Shown: positions 11,375 through 23,394, counted from the first letter of the stretch. The stretch is 64,000 nucleotides of DNA from Stomoxys calcitrans (GCF_963082655.1 NC_081552.1:50563280-50627279), one strand, 5' to 3'. Notes: generated from the sequence alone by a model not told the origin. Numbers and translations are program-made.

Positions 11375-12250
11375 TATATATATAAAACAAACGCCTTGTC
11401 TTTGGAAACAAAAACTGAAATTCTTCTAAGACTTCATAATGGCGTGAGTGCAGATTATATGTTTTAATGTGACAAAATCATCCATCAGCTATAAATAAAT
11501 CCAAAAAATACAAAATAATTAATGCATTTGGCAGTACTTAACAAGGAGCAAAGAAAAAAAATTTGCACAACACCGAATACGAAGAAACGGACGGAAAAAC
11601 GACTTCATGCTTGGTCTACGAATCAGCGGGAAAAGAAAAACACTATGACAGGACATATAGTTAAAACAAAAGCAAGGTCAATTTTAAAAGAAATGTACCC
11701 CGATCAGCCAGAAAGCTATTTTACTGCTAGTGATGGATGGTTAACCAATTTTTAAAAACGTCATGAAATAAGATCATTATATATAAGTAGCGAAGTGCTT
11801 TCATTTAATGTTGAAAAAATCACTCCATTCATACACAAAATATAGGAAAGGCAAAGAAGAAACCTAGTTGCTTCAAAGGTTTTGACAACCCACTTTCTTA
11901 TGGATACTCAAAAAAACCTTGGATGACTTCCCGAATCTTTAACGAATGGTTTCACAACAATTTTATTAAGGAAGGATCTTTAAGTGACGAATATTTTGCT
12001 TCCGTATATTTTAAATAAATTTTTTTATAGGTTATTCAGTTTTCGGAAGACAACAACGTGCCCCGAAAAGCTCTTTTGCTTTTGGACACAAATAGAAAAA
12101 CTGCAAAGTGAGGATGGCAATATAGTACCATGTCTTTAACCACCTAACGTTGCAGCATATACAATATATACATATATATGTTTTAAAATTATTAACCAAA
12201 ACAAAAGAACAGCTTTCGGTTAAATTTTTATCAGAATTCGTATATGAATC
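11375..12250 (+). pseudogene. pogo/Tigger-Jerky-like transposase relic, copy 1
   Basis: Reading across frames on the plus strand gives a pipsqueak-like start (SLETKTEILLRLHNG), then the CENP-B-type DNA-binding region in 11522-11755 (GHIVKTKARSILKEMYP, ASDGWLTNF). Next come catalytic-region remnants: DDFPNL/WMTSRIFNEWFHNNF-type sequence near 11920, KALLLLDTNRKTAK near 12070, and DGNIVPCL.PPNVAAY near 12120. This order matches DDE transposases of the pogo/Tigger/Jerky group. Multiple stops show that it is inactive. No terminal inverted repeats were found. Confidence 0.7.
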
Positions 12251-13582
12251 TATGTATTAAAGACTAATCATTTCTAAACTATAATTTTTTTCGTGATTTA
12301 ACATGCCGCTTTGAAAAAAAAAATAGGTAATCTGCCAAAATGTTGTATATTGCCTCACCCGTGATTCTTTAAAACGTATTCTGTAATCTATATTTTTTTT
12401 ATAGAATTTGTTTAGAAACTTCAGTGCTTCTTCAGAAAGCTCTCCAATTGGCAACGACTGATAGTCAATTACATCTTTGCCATGTGCCAATATTTTATGG
12501 ACTGTTGGAGTCAATTTCTTCTGTGGATAATTTTCCGCTAAAAGTGTTGCAGTTTTTGGTGCATATTCTCCATATTTTGTAGAATTGATGCTTTCCTTGC
12601 AGTTTAAGACATTTAAAATAGTTCCTAATCTTTTTCCGATTTGATTTTCAATTCCAGTGAATCTACTTACTGCCTCATAATTTTTTCATCATTTTCCGTA
12701 CTTGGGATAGTCTACTTTTAGTCCAAGTTGTTTAAAAAATGCAATATTCGCCTCTTTCTGATATTTTCCTCATCCTTAGTTGATGTATTTTCATCAAATT
12801 TTTCTTCTTTTTTTTTGTGTTAGGGTATAGGCCAATTATAGCAAGAATTCCATGCACCGTATCCTCGCATGCAAAGATGACATGCCATATTCGTAGTTCT
12901 CCTTGTTTGTAGAATAGTTCAAATTACCGAAGTTCTTCTGACTCTTTTTACAACTTGGACATGACAATGTTGATATTGTTCCTGTCCATTCGTTTACGAC
13001 TTTTCCGTCAACCATGCTCAGATGGAACTCGTAGCTGCACTCAATATATTTCCCTTCACCAATGTTCAACACTGTGGGCTTAATCTTGCTTATTTGTTGT
13101 TTAATATCCTTCACCGTTGCATTATTGAGTTTTCCAGATTCCTTTGCAAACATTGTTGGTCGGCAATAATGTACTGATGAAGGACGTGCATTTTTCCAGT
13201 AAAGGGAAACCTCAGATGATAGTCGCAAAGGAACAACAGGTGCCATAAACATGTTTGCGTCCGGTATTGTTTCATCGGAAGATATCCTTTGCTTATAAAT
13301 ACTCTGTCCTGATGATCCATCGCAACCCCATTTACTGATCAATGTAAGTTTGATGGGAAGAGTCGCCACCTCATTTTTAGGAAGGCTTTCCAGCAGCCGT
13401 TTTGAAGTATGGTCCAAAAGATGCTACGGCTGGTTTTCGCAGAAACTTTCATAAATTCCGTATGCAGTCGTCGTGAATCTAATTTGGCTTGCGTAATATG
13501 CCTATATGTGGGTAAAATGTGAACCCCATGTTGGATTAACGATAAAATTTTTGCCGATACAAAAGACAAACAAAAAGTTTGA
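12250..13582 (-). pseudogene. Transib transposase relic, copy 1 (RAG1-like core)
   Basis: The minus-strand ORF at 13417-12836 (193 aa) carries the motifs of Transib, the transposon family related to RAG1. KWGCDGSSGQS holds the first catalytic Asp (residue 33), LSMVDGKVVN the second Asp, CPSC a zinc-binding pair, and GMSSLHARIRCMEFLL the region before the C-terminus. A separate frame at 12514-12257 gives VHKILAHGKDVIDY and LPIGELSEEALKFLNK, where the last catalytic Glu is expected. Frameshifts break it at 13417 and near 12700. The N-terminal part is cut off by the duplication junction at 13582. Confidence 0.85.
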
Positions 13583-14287
13583 TGGAAGGCATCTAGAAGG
13601 CATCTAGAATTACGATTTCCAACTGATACAGATTGGCTACGATTAGAAAGATAGGAATGAATCAGATTTGTTGAAGATTCGGAAAATTTAAAAATATGTT
13701 TAAGTTTAAGACAGAGAATTTTGGGGTCAACAGAGTCAAACGCCTTAGAATGATCTAAAAGAACCAGAAAAGCGATTTTGTTGCGGTTAATATTACTTCA
13801 TATATCTTTAACATCTGTCAAAAGTGCAGTAGTGCAATTATGCTTCGGCCGGAATCATGATTGGAGTTTGGTTAAAAGTGAGTTATCCCCAATATGTTGC
13901 GAAATTTGTTTGTTCAAAAGGTGTTCAAATTTCTTCGAAATATATGAAAGTAATGCTGTAGGTCTAAATTCTTGATTATTTTTCGGTACCGGGACTACTC
14001 TTGCCTGTTTCCAGGATTGTGGTTAGCAGCTCCTTAATATAATATTGTTAAAGAAATAACAAATGTAAGGCAGAATATGGGGAAATATAATTTTTAAAAA
14101 TTTAGGATCAATTAGATCAGATCCTACAGCATTAGATTTAATAGATTTGACGGCATCGATGATGTCATATGGTTCAAAGTGTCCGAAATCAAAAAGCTGA
14201 TTCGGAGTAATATTATTGTCAATATTACTTAATACATTCCCATGCAAATGTTTATGGATATAGATGAGTTGATCAAAGTTTTATTAA
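13583..14287 (-). pseudogene. CR1/L2-like reverse transcriptase relic, copy 2 (partial)
   Basis: Duplicate of 10352-11045. It repeats the DIIDAVKSIKSN region (14247-14023) and the DHSKAFDSVD region (near 13740) on the minus strand. It carries only the N-terminal part of the reverse transcriptase because the duplication starts within the ORF. Confidence 0.85.
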
Positions 14288-14336
14288 AAATGCATTTACT
14301 TCCTTTTAAAAAATTCGCAACTACTTTTTGGGCAAC

Positions 14337-14414
<78 letters not shown>

Positions 14415-14645
14415 ATAAAACTTTGATCAACTCAACTATATCCATAAACATTTGCATGGGAATGTATAAAACTTTGATTGAACTTTAATCAAATATACTT
14501 TTTTTACACTTTTTTTCTAAAGCAAGCTAAAAGTAACAGCTAATAACTGACAGAAGAAAGAATGCAATTACAGAGTCACAAGCTGTGAAAAAATTTTTCA
14601 ACTCCGACTATATGAAAAATTCGCAATTACTTTTTGGGCAACCCA
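14233..14645. mobile_element. mariner MITE/TA-run snap-back, copy 2
   Basis: Duplicate of 10991-11374. The TA microsatellite has grown to about 71 bp (14341-14411). The left arm has one change (GATATAGATGAG) against the right arm, so the hairpin is no longer perfect. Confidence 0.85.
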
Positions 14646-15525
14646 ATATATATATAAAACAAACGCCTTGTCTTTGGAAACAAAAACTGAAATTCTTCTA
14701 AGACTTCATAATGGCGTGAGTGCAGATTATATGTTTTAATGTGACAAAATCATCCATCAGCTATAAATAAATCCAAAAAATACAAAATAATTAATGCATT
14801 TGGCAGTACTTAACAAGGAGCAAAGAAAAAAAATTTGCACAACACCGAATACGAAGAAACGGACGGAAAAACGACTTCATGCTTGGTCTACGAATCAGCG
14901 GGAAAAGAAAAACACTATGACAGGACATATAGTTAAAACAAAAGCAAGGTCAATTTTAAAAGAAATGTACCCCGATCAGCCAGAAAGCTATTTTACTGCT
15001 AGTGATGGATGGTTAACCAAATTTTAAAAACGTCATGAAATAAGATCATTATATATAAGTAGCGAAGTGCTTTCATTTAATGTTGAAAAAATCACTCCAT
15101 TCATACACAAAATATAGGAAAGGCAAAGAAGAAACCTAGTTGCTTCAAAGGTTTTGACAACCCACTTTCTTATGGATACTCAAAAAAACCTTGGATGACT
15201 TCCCGAATCTTTAACGAATGGTTTCACAACAATTTTATTAAGGAAGGATCTTTAAGTGACGAATATTTTGCTTCCGTATATTTTAAATAAATTTTTTTTA
15301 TAGGTTATTCAGTTTTCGGAAGACAACAACGTGCCCCGAAAAGCTCTTTTGCTTTTGGACACAAATAGAAAAACTGCAAAGTGAGGATGGCAATATAGTA
15401 CCATGTCTTTAACCACCTAACGTTGCAGCATATACAATATATACATATATATGTTTTAAAATTATTAACCAAAACAAAAGAACAGCTTTCGGTTAAATTT
15501 TTATCAGAATTCGTATATGAATCTA
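14646..15525 (+). pseudogene. pogo/Tigger-Jerky-like transposase relic, copy 2
   Basis: Near-identical duplicate of 11375-12250, with the CENP-B-type region at 14794-15027. The last residues differ by one substitution (GWLTKF instead of GWLTNF). It is inactive for the same reasons as copy 1. Confidence 0.75.
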
Positions 15526-17465
15526 TGTATTAAAGACTAATCATTTCTAAACTATAATTTTTTTCGTGATTTAACATGCCGCTTTGAAAAAAAAAATAGG
15601 TAATCTGCCAAAATGTTGTATATTGCCTCACCCGTGATTCTTTAAAACGTATTCTGTATTATAGAATTTGTTTAGAAACTTCAGTGCTTCTTCAGAAAGC
15701 TCTCCAATTGGCAACGACTGATAGTCAATTACATCTTTGCCATGTGCCAATATTTTATGGACTGTTGGAGTCAATTTCTTCTGTGGATAATTTTCCGCTA
15801 AAAGTGTTGCAGTTTTTGGTGCATATTCTCCATATTTTGTAGAATTGATGCTTTCCTTGCAGTTTAAGACATTTAAAATAGTTCCTAATCTTTTTCCGAT
15901 TTGATTTTCAATTCCAGTGAATCTACTTACTGCCTCATAATTTTTTCATCATTTTCATCATCATTTTCCGTACTTGGGATAGTCTACTTTTAGTCCAAGT
16001 TGTTTAAAAAATGCAATATTCGCCTCTTTCTGATATTTTCCTCATCCTTAGTTGATGTATTTTCATCAAATTTTTCTTCTTTTTTTTGTGTTAGGGTATA
16101 GGCCAATTATAGCAAGAATTCCATGCACCGTATCCTCGCATGCAAAGATGACATGCCATATTCGTAGTTCTCCTTGTTTGTAGAATAGTTCAAATTACCG
16201 AAGTTCTTCTGACTCTTTTTACAACTTGGACATGACAATGTTGATATTGTTCCTGTCCATTCGTTTACGACTTTTCCGTCAACCATGCTCAGATGGAACT
16301 CGTAGCTGCACTCAATATATTTCCCTTCACCAATGTTCAACACTGTGGGCTTAATCTTGCTTATTTGTTGTTTAATATCCTTCACCGTTGCATTATTGAG
16401 TTTTCCAGATTCCTTTGCAAACATTGTTGGTCGGCAATAATGTACTGATGAAGGACGTGCATTTTTCCAGTAAAGGGAAACCTCAGATGATAGTCGCAAA
16501 GGAACAACAGGTGCCATAAACATGTTTGCGTCCGGTATTGTTTCATCGGAAGATATCCTTTGCTTATAAATACTCTGTCCTGATGATCCATCGCAACCCC
16601 ATTTACTGATCAATGTAAGTTTGATGGGAAGAGTCGCCACCTCATTTTTAGGAAGGCTTTCCAGCAGCCGTTTTGAAGTATGGTCCAAAAGATGCTACGG
16701 CTGGTTTTCGCAGAAACTTTCATAAATTCCGTATGCAGTCGTCGTGAATCTAATTTGGCTTGCGTAATATGCCTATATGTGGGTAAAATGTGAACCCCAT
16801 GTTGGATTAACGATAAAATTTTTGCCGATACAAAAGACAAACAAAAAGTTTGATCGCAGATTACAAAATCTGTTGCTGATATAAGCCCAAAGCGTTTAAA
16901 AAAAGATTAGAGAAAGCATTCCCACGCCTTCAAACACGCCCATTTAAAAGCATAGTTTGGAAGAACCCTTGACCTTGTTTATGAACTTTCCAAAGACAAA
17001 TTGGACATACTAAGGACTATGTCCAATTTGTCTTTGGAAAGTTCATAAACAAGGTCAAGGGTTCTTCCAAACTATGCTTTTAAATGGGCGTGTTTGAAGG
17101 CGTGGGAATGCTTTCTCTAATCTTTTTTTAAACGCTTTGGGCTTATATCAGCAACAGATTTTGTAATCTGCGATCAAACTTTTTGTTTGTCTTTTGTATA
17201 TTTGATAGACAGCGCTTCCGATAAATGCAGAGTGGTCAATTTATTGGCGGCATTTGTAAGTCTCTTTCTTGTGTAAACTGAACATTCCTCCATCCTCTTT
17301 TTTAGTCTTCCTTTTGCTTTTCCGGTTGATGTAGTGGGTATCTCTTTTACCAATGTACACAAGATGATGTCCTCTTTAAGCCAGTCCTGATAGTTTACGT
17401 TGAATCTTTCACGGGCTCGATTTAATCCATTTTGTTTTAATTTTATATTTAGTTCAGACAAAATT
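15525..17465 (-). pseudogene. Transib transposase relic, copy 2, with N-terminal part
   Basis: Repeats the catalytic core of copy 1 (16688-16107, identical in translation) and extends further upstream. 16840-16610 encodes THR-rich sequence with PTYRHITQAKLDSRRLHTEFM, the segment before the catalytic core in Transib. 17461-17174 encodes a basic N-terminal region (MSELNIKLKQNGLNRARERF and RKRLTNAANKLTTLHLSEAL). A perfect palindrome (16828-17199) is wedged between these parts. CACTATGG, a Transib-like terminal heptamer plus G, is on the minus strand at 17904 and again at 18572, so either could be the 5' terminus; this is weak evidence. Confidence 0.8.
16828..17199. repeat. Perfect 181-bp inverted repeat (palindrome)
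   Basis: The left arm 16828-17008 and the right arm 17019-17199 are exact reverse complements, checked base by base. A 10-base spacer, ACTAAGGACT, lies between them. The left arm starts at the end of duplication unit 2 and the right arm runs into the Transib N-terminal ORF. The DNA could extrude a large cruciform, and its RNA would be a 181-bp hairpin. Confidence 0.97.
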
Positions 17466-18664
17466 TTGTTTTTATACGAGTTATTTTAATGCAGCTTCGG
17501 CAAAAATTTTAGCGTGGTTGACTTTCTAAACAGGTTAAATAATTTCACTCCTTAACTAATCCATGGACTATGTTATTTGGCACTTATAGTATTCAATAAC
17601 AGGTACCTTTTTGTATTGGTGTGCAAATGAAGTACTTTTTAACAAGCGCGTACTTGATAACTTGTAAGGTAGATTTTTGTCCATCTTAAGTCTATAGGAC
17701 AACATTGGGAACAAATTTCGGCATAGGTTTACAGGTAAATAACAAATTAATTCAATAGGTTGTAACGAAATAAAATATCATCTAGGTATACCTACTGATC
17801 ATATACGTTTAATTGGAAATACCATTTTATGAATGACCTTTTATGTTCTTCGTTTAATTGTGACTTTAGGTACCTATGACCTGATTAGGTATATGTCCAT
17901 AGTGGCATGGACCTATGACCTGATTATGATATTATTGTTGAAACTATGGGCATTTACCTGAAATTTCCAAAGCATTCCAGAATGAAAAATATATGTCATA
18001 TACCTTAAATAACAATAACGTACTAGTGGGTTTCCCCGTAATGCACTCCATATGAATACTTGAAACATTCCTTTTTTTTTACATATTTGCCCCTGAAAAA
18101 TTGGTTCAACTGGGGGCACCAAACTTTTTTGAATTATATTAAGGGGCATTCGAAGAGCGTATTTTGAAAACATGGCGAGGGTTATTATGGGCTATTTTTT
18201 TTATTTTCCATCAAAGTTGAAACTTTGGTACATTTTAAATAGTGATTTACCTGGAGAAGCTCAAAGAAATCACTATTTTTTAATAATTTTACACTTATTA
18301 AGTATATCCTTCCAATCCCTTAACTAGTTTTCGAAATATAACACTTGAAATCGAAACAAAATGCCTAAAAATTATGTTTTTTTTTTGAAAATCGAAAAAG
18401 GTCATCTTTAAATGGCCATATCTCCTAAACAAAAAATCTGTCATTTTTGTGGGTAGCATTTTTGAAATCGTTGGAATGTTCTAAATACATAAGATAGGTT
18501 CTTTAAAAATTTCGTAGGCACACATGCAAGTTTTGATTTTCGCCACCTGCTTCCTCAATCTGCGCCATAGTGCGACGGTTGAGTCATCCGTTGCCCTTAT
18601 ACAAAGTATAAGGTCCACCTTGTACTTCTTGTATGAAATTTTATATGAAAACATTTATTTTTAT
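17466..18664. other. Unassigned DNA, probably decayed transposon flank
   Basis: No ORF with a recognisable product. A direct repeat ACCTATGACCTGATTA occurs at 17873 and 17911 around the CACTATGG motif at 17904. 18190-18570 has the look of transposon untranslated sequence, but I cannot place it. Confidence 0.35.
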
Positions 18665-20104
18665 TTTTATACCCTCCACCATAGGATGAAGGTATACTAA
18701 GTTCGTCATTCTGTTTGTGGCATCTCGAAATATGCGTCTAAGACCCCATAAAGTACATATATTCTTGATCGTCATGTCATTTTAAGTCGATATAGCCATG
18801 TCCGTCCGTCTGTCTGTCGAAAGCAAGCTAACGTTCGAAGGAGTAAAGCTAGCCGCTTGAAATTTTGTACAAATAATTTTTCTTAGTGTAGGTCGATTGG
18901 GATTGTAAATGGGTCAAATCGGTCCATGTTTTGATATAGCTGCCATATAATCCGATTTTGGGTCTTGACTTCTTGAGCCTCTAGAGGGCGCAATTATCGC
19001 CCGATTTGACTAATTTTGCACGTAGTGTTTTGGTATCACTTGCAACAACTACGCAAAGTGTGGTTTTAATCGGTCCATGTTTAGATATAGCTGCCATATA
19101 AACCGATCTTGGGTCTTGACTTTTTGAGTGAAATTTTGCACGTGGTTTTTTGGTATCACTTTCAACAACTGTGCTAAGTATGATTCAAATCGGTCTATAA
19201 CCTGAAATAGCTGCCATATAAACCGATCTTGGATCTTGACTTCTTGAGCCAATAGAGCGCGCAATTCTCATCCGATTTGGCTGCAATTTTGCACGAGGTG
19301 TTTTGTTATGACTTCCAGTAACTGTGTTAAGTATGGCGTAAATCGGTATAAAACCTGATATAGCTGCCATATAAACCGATCTGGGGTCTTGACTGCTTTA
19401 GCTTCTAGAGGGCTCTTCTCTCTTATCCGATTTGGCTGTAATTTTGCACGTGGTGTTTTGGTATCACTTACAACAACTGTGCTCAGTTTGATTCAAATCT
19501 GCTCATAACCTGACATAGCTGCCATATAAACTGATCTTGGATCTTGACTTCTTGAGCCGCTGGAGGGCGCAATTCTTATCCGATTGGGCTGAAATTTTGC
19601 ATGGGATGTTTTGTTATGACTTCCAATAACTGTGCAAGGTATAGCACAAATCGGTACATTACCTGATATAGTTGCCATAAAACCGATCTGAGATCTTGAC
19701 CTCTTGAGCCTCTTGAGGGCGCAATTCTTATCCGTTTTGGCAGAAATTTTGTACTCCCATGACCTTCAACATACGTGTCCAATATGGTCTGAACCGATCT
19801 ATAGGTTGATACAGCTCCCATATAAATCGATCTCCCAATTTTGCTTCTTGAGCCCCTATAAGGGCCAATTCTTATCCGAATAAACTGAAATATTACACAA
19901 TGTCTTCTACAATGTTCAGCATTCAATTCATTTATGGTCCGAATTGGACTATAACTTGATATAGCTCCAATACCATAACATTTCTTATTCATAATTCTTT
20001 GTTTGCCTAAAAAGAGATACCGCGCAAAGAACTTGACAAATGCGATCCATTGTGGAGGGTATATAAGATTCGGCCCGGCTGAACTTAGCACGCTCTTACT
20101 TGTT
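18665..20104 (+). mobile_element. ATACCC-type repeat, family A, full-length copy
   Basis: It starts TTTTTATACCCTCCACCATA and ends with GGAGGGTATATAAG, the TTCGGCC/GGC(C/T)GAA hairpin and GCTCTTACTTGTT. Near the start it carries the block CTAGCCATGTCCGTCCGTC, shared by all families here. The body is a tandem array of about 153-bp units; AACCGAT motifs lie at 19101, 19221, 19374, 19529 and 19681, with one unit shortened by 33 bp. Short frames with MAAISGY-type peptides are products of the repeat and are not genes. Confidence 0.85.
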
Positions 20105-20131
20105 TTGTTTTGGTTTGTTATTATTTACCAA

Positions 20132-20520
20132 TTAGACACGTATAATGAATATTAGAAAAAAAAATCTTTTTATAACATTATTATTTTTTGATGAGTTTTT
20201 TTGTCCCTTATCATTGGATATGCGGTTGTTCTGCGCTCGTTCCTCTATGTTTGGTAGTGCCAATTGTTTTGTCTGCATCAGTAGGAATGACCCTCGTCTG
20301 TCACTTCTTTTTATTGGCTTCATCTCGTTGTATGAAATAAATGCAGCAATGTCCACCATATTATACAACATGACCAACGGCCAGCGGTTTGTTGAGCGCT
20401 TGCGTGTATATGTGCCAAGCATCTGTCTATTGTATCAAAGCCCGATTTGTCGGGGTTGTAATCCAACACTACATGCAAAATTTTAGTCAAATCGGACAAA
20501 AATTGCGGCTTCCAGGGGCT
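20132..20520 (-). pseudogene. piggyBac-like transposase fragment
   Basis: On the minus strand one frame gives DYNPDKSGFDTIDR (near 20450-20410). The next frame continues with MLGTYTRKRSTNRWPLVMLY and NMVDIAAFISYNEMKP (20422-20300), then KQLALPNIEERAQN. This is the conserved C-terminal half of piggyBac/PGBD transposases (the YN..K.GVD..D, R.T.RWP and NM.D.A motifs). A single frameshift separates the two parts, and the rest of the transposase is missing. Confidence 0.8.
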
Positions 20521-20560
20521 CAAAAAGTCAACTCGATATATCGGTTTATATGGGAGCCAG
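20460..20560 (-). repeat. Fragment of an ATACCC-family tandem unit
   Basis: The stretch AAATCGGACAAAAATTG..TCGGTTTATATGGGAGC matches the core of the 153-bp unit. It has no terminus. Confidence 0.5.
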
Positions 20561-20564
20561 GGAC

Positions 20565-21039
20565 GTAGCCAGGTGGGGAGGGGCTCGATTTTGTCTATAG
20601 ACAGAATATCATATTTATAATTTTCTACAGAGACAAAATTTTGATCTGACCAGGACCAAATTACAATTATTTTTCTTAAGTACAAAATTTTAATGCAATG
20701 TTTTCTAAACAAATTTAAATAAAATTTGTTTAAAGACAACATTTTAAAGCCAAAACTTCCTAAAGACAATATTTTAATAATTTAAAGTAAAATTCTCTTC
20801 AGCACAGGCCGAACCCCTCGAAATTATTTTTTTAAAAACAAAATATCATTACAATTCATACTAAAGACAAAATTAAAATAAAATTTTTTCGAAAGACTAC
20901 ATTTTAATAATTTTTTTCTAAAGACAGTATTTCAGTGAAAAATTTTCAAAAGACAAACTTTTGCCAAACCTACCTCAAAATTTTTTGTACCTGCTCAGTG
21001 CATTTTGCGACACTATATTTTTCTTAAACATTTTTAAAG
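20565..21039. repeat. AAAGACAAAATTTT-type dispersed repeat, left part
   Basis: The motif AAAGACAAAATTTT and variants recur irregularly. The same type of sequence resumes at 22868 after the fold-back element, so the fold-back element was inserted into it. Confidence 0.6.
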
Positions 21040-22867
21040 TTTTATACCCTCCACCATAGGATGGGGGTATACTAATTTCGTCATTCTGTTTGTAACACCT
21101 CAATATATGCGTCTAAGACCCCAGAAAGTATATATATTCATGATCGTCATGTCATTTTAAGTCGATCTAGCCATGTCCGTCCGTCTGTCTGTCGAAAGCA
21201 CGCTAACTTTCGAAGGAGTAAAGCTAGCCGCTTGAAATTTTGCACAAATACTTTTTATTAGTGTAGGTCGGTTGGTATTGTAAACGCGCCAAATCGGTCC
21301 ATGTTTTGATATAGCTGCCATAAAAACCGATCTTGTGTTTTGATTTCTTGAGCCTCTAGATTGCGCAATTCTTGTCCGATTTAACTGAAATTTTGCACAT
21401 AGTGTTTTGGTATCACTTGCAACAACGACGCTAAGTGTGGTTTTAATCGGTCCATGTTTAGATATTGCTGCCATATAGGTATGATTCAAATCGGTCTATA
21501 ACCTGAAATAGCTGCCATATAAACCGATCTTGGATCTTGACTTCTTGAGCCAATAGAGCGCGCGATTCTCATCCGATTTGGCTGCAATTTTGCACGAGGT
21601 GTTTTGTTATGACTTCCAATAACTGTGCTAAGTATGTCGTAAATCGGTATAGAACCTGATATAGCTGCCACATTAACCGATCTGGGATCTTGACTTCTTG
21701 AACCACGTGGTGTTTTGGTATTATTTCAACAACTGTGCTCAGTATGATTCAAATCGGTCTATAACCTGGCATAGCTGCCATATAAACCGATCTTGGATCT
21801 TGACTTCTTGAGCCGCTGGAGGGCGCAATTCTTATCCGATTGGGCTGAAATTTTGCATGGGATGTTTTGTTATGACCACCAATAACTGTGCAAGGTATAG
21901 CGCAAATCGGTACATTACCTGATATAGTTGCCATATAAACCGATCTGAGATCTTGACCTCTTGAGCCTCTAGAGGGCGCAATTCTTATCCGATTTGGCAG
22001 AAATTTTGTACATCATTGGATATCATAACAAAACACATCGTGCAAAATTTCATTAAAATCGGATAAGAATTGCGCCCTCTAGAGGCTCAAGTCATGACCC
22101 AAGATCGGTTTATATGACAGCTATATCAGGTTATGAACCGATTTGAACGATACTTGGCACAGTTGTTGGATATCAAGACAAAACACGTCGTGCGAAATTT
22201 CATTCCAATCGGATAAGAATTGCGCACTCTAGAGGCTCAAGAAGTCAAGACCCAAGATCGGTTTATATGGCAGCTATATCAGGTTCTATACCGATTTACG
22301 CCATACTTAGCACAGTTATTAGATATTATAACAAAACACGTCGTGCAAAATTTCATTCCAATCGGACAAGAATTGCACACTCTAGAGGCTCAAGAAATCA
22401 AGACTCAAGATCGGTTTATATGGCAGCTATATCAGGTTATGAACCGATTTGAACCATACTTGGCACAGTTGTTGGATATCATAACAAAACACGTAGTGCC
22501 AAAATTCATTCAAATCGGATAAGAATTGCGCCCTCTAGAGGCTCAAGAAGTCAAGACTCAAGATCTGTTTATATGACAGCTATATCAAAACATGAACCGA
22601 TATGGACCATTTACAATACCGACCTACACTAATAAGAAGTATTTGTGCAAAATTTCAAGCGGCTAGCTTTACTCCTTCGGAAGTTAGCGTGCTTTCGACA
22701 GACAGACGGACGGACGGACAGACGGACGGACATGGCTAGATCGACATAAAATGTCACGCAATCAAAAATATATATACTTTATGGGGTCTCAGACGAATAT
22801 TTCGAGTAGTTACAAACAGAATGACGAAATTAGTATACCCCCCATCTTATGGTGGAGGGTATAAAAA
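21040..22867. mobile_element. Head-to-head fold-back of two family A repeats
   Basis: Both outer ends are the ATACCCTCCACCATA terminus. The left half (21040 to about 22011) reads inward on the plus strand, and the right half (about 22011 to 22867) reads inward on the minus strand. Neither half keeps the hairpin/ACTTGTT terminus. The right half has perfect-period units: AATTGCG motifs at 22218, 22371 and 22524, exactly 153 bp apart. The halves differ by many substitutions, so this is not a fresh inverted duplication. Confidence 0.85.
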
Positions 22868-23060
22868 TCACGTAATAAAATACAAAATGAAATGTTTTCT
22901 GTGTAAAGATAAATTTTGAAAGTAATTTTTTTTGTAAAGTTAAAATTTCAATGAAATATTGTCCAAAGGCAAAATGTTGATCAATATATTTAATTTTTTC
23001 TATAAACAATTTTCAATAAACATTCTTAAAGACAAAATGTTTTCCCATTACGCTTGACCT
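22868..23060. repeat. AAAGACAAAATTTT-type repeat, right part
   Basis: Continuation of the repeat at 20565-21039 beyond the inserted fold-back element. Confidence 0.55.
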
Positions 23061-23394
23061 TCGATTTGAATGAAATTTCAAATACACATTTTTATATTGA
23101 CGGTCAAAAATAAAAATATGTCCTAAGCCACAATGTATTATTTTATAACCATTTAGCGAAAAATGTGAATTTAATGACATTAACATAAAATAGCACCTGC
23201 TGGCTTATGGCCATAAATTTATTTATTTTAATAAAGAAACCATCATATGCAACAACACACCAACATGAATTCCAAAAATCCCACTCATTAGAATTTTGAG
23301 AAAAATTTTTGTTGCATATTTTTGGATATAAAAAGTTGCCGACTTTCGACAATCCAATTTCCTCAAAAACACGACCTAATATACTGGGAAAAAT
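23061..23394. other. Unassigned DNA
   Basis: No recognisable gene or repeat. The overlapping ORFs at 23143-23412 (minus) and 23309-23527 (plus) have no domain I recognise and partly run into the repeat at 23395. Confidence 0.4.

Larger units (their letters stand above)
10352..13582. repeat. 3.25-kb tandem duplication, unit 1
   Basis: This unit and 13583-16854 are nearly identical. Unit 1 contains half of a CR1-like relic, mariner MITE pieces around a TA microsatellite, a pogo/Tigger-like relic and a truncated Transib relic. Differences I saw by eye are the TA run (about 41 versus 71 bp), a shorter spacer near 12392 versus 15655, an ATCATTTTC-repeat expansion near 15955, homopolymer changes and a few substitutions. 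Confidence 0.95.
13583..16854. repeat. 3.25-kb tandem duplication, unit 2
   Basis: Direct tandem copy of 10352-13582. At the junction the 11-mer AAGGCATCTAG is present twice (13586-13607). The unit stops at 16854, where sequence that is absent after unit 1 begins. Near identity over 3.2 kb suggests a recent event, a haplotype merge, or an assembly duplication. Confidence 0.95.
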
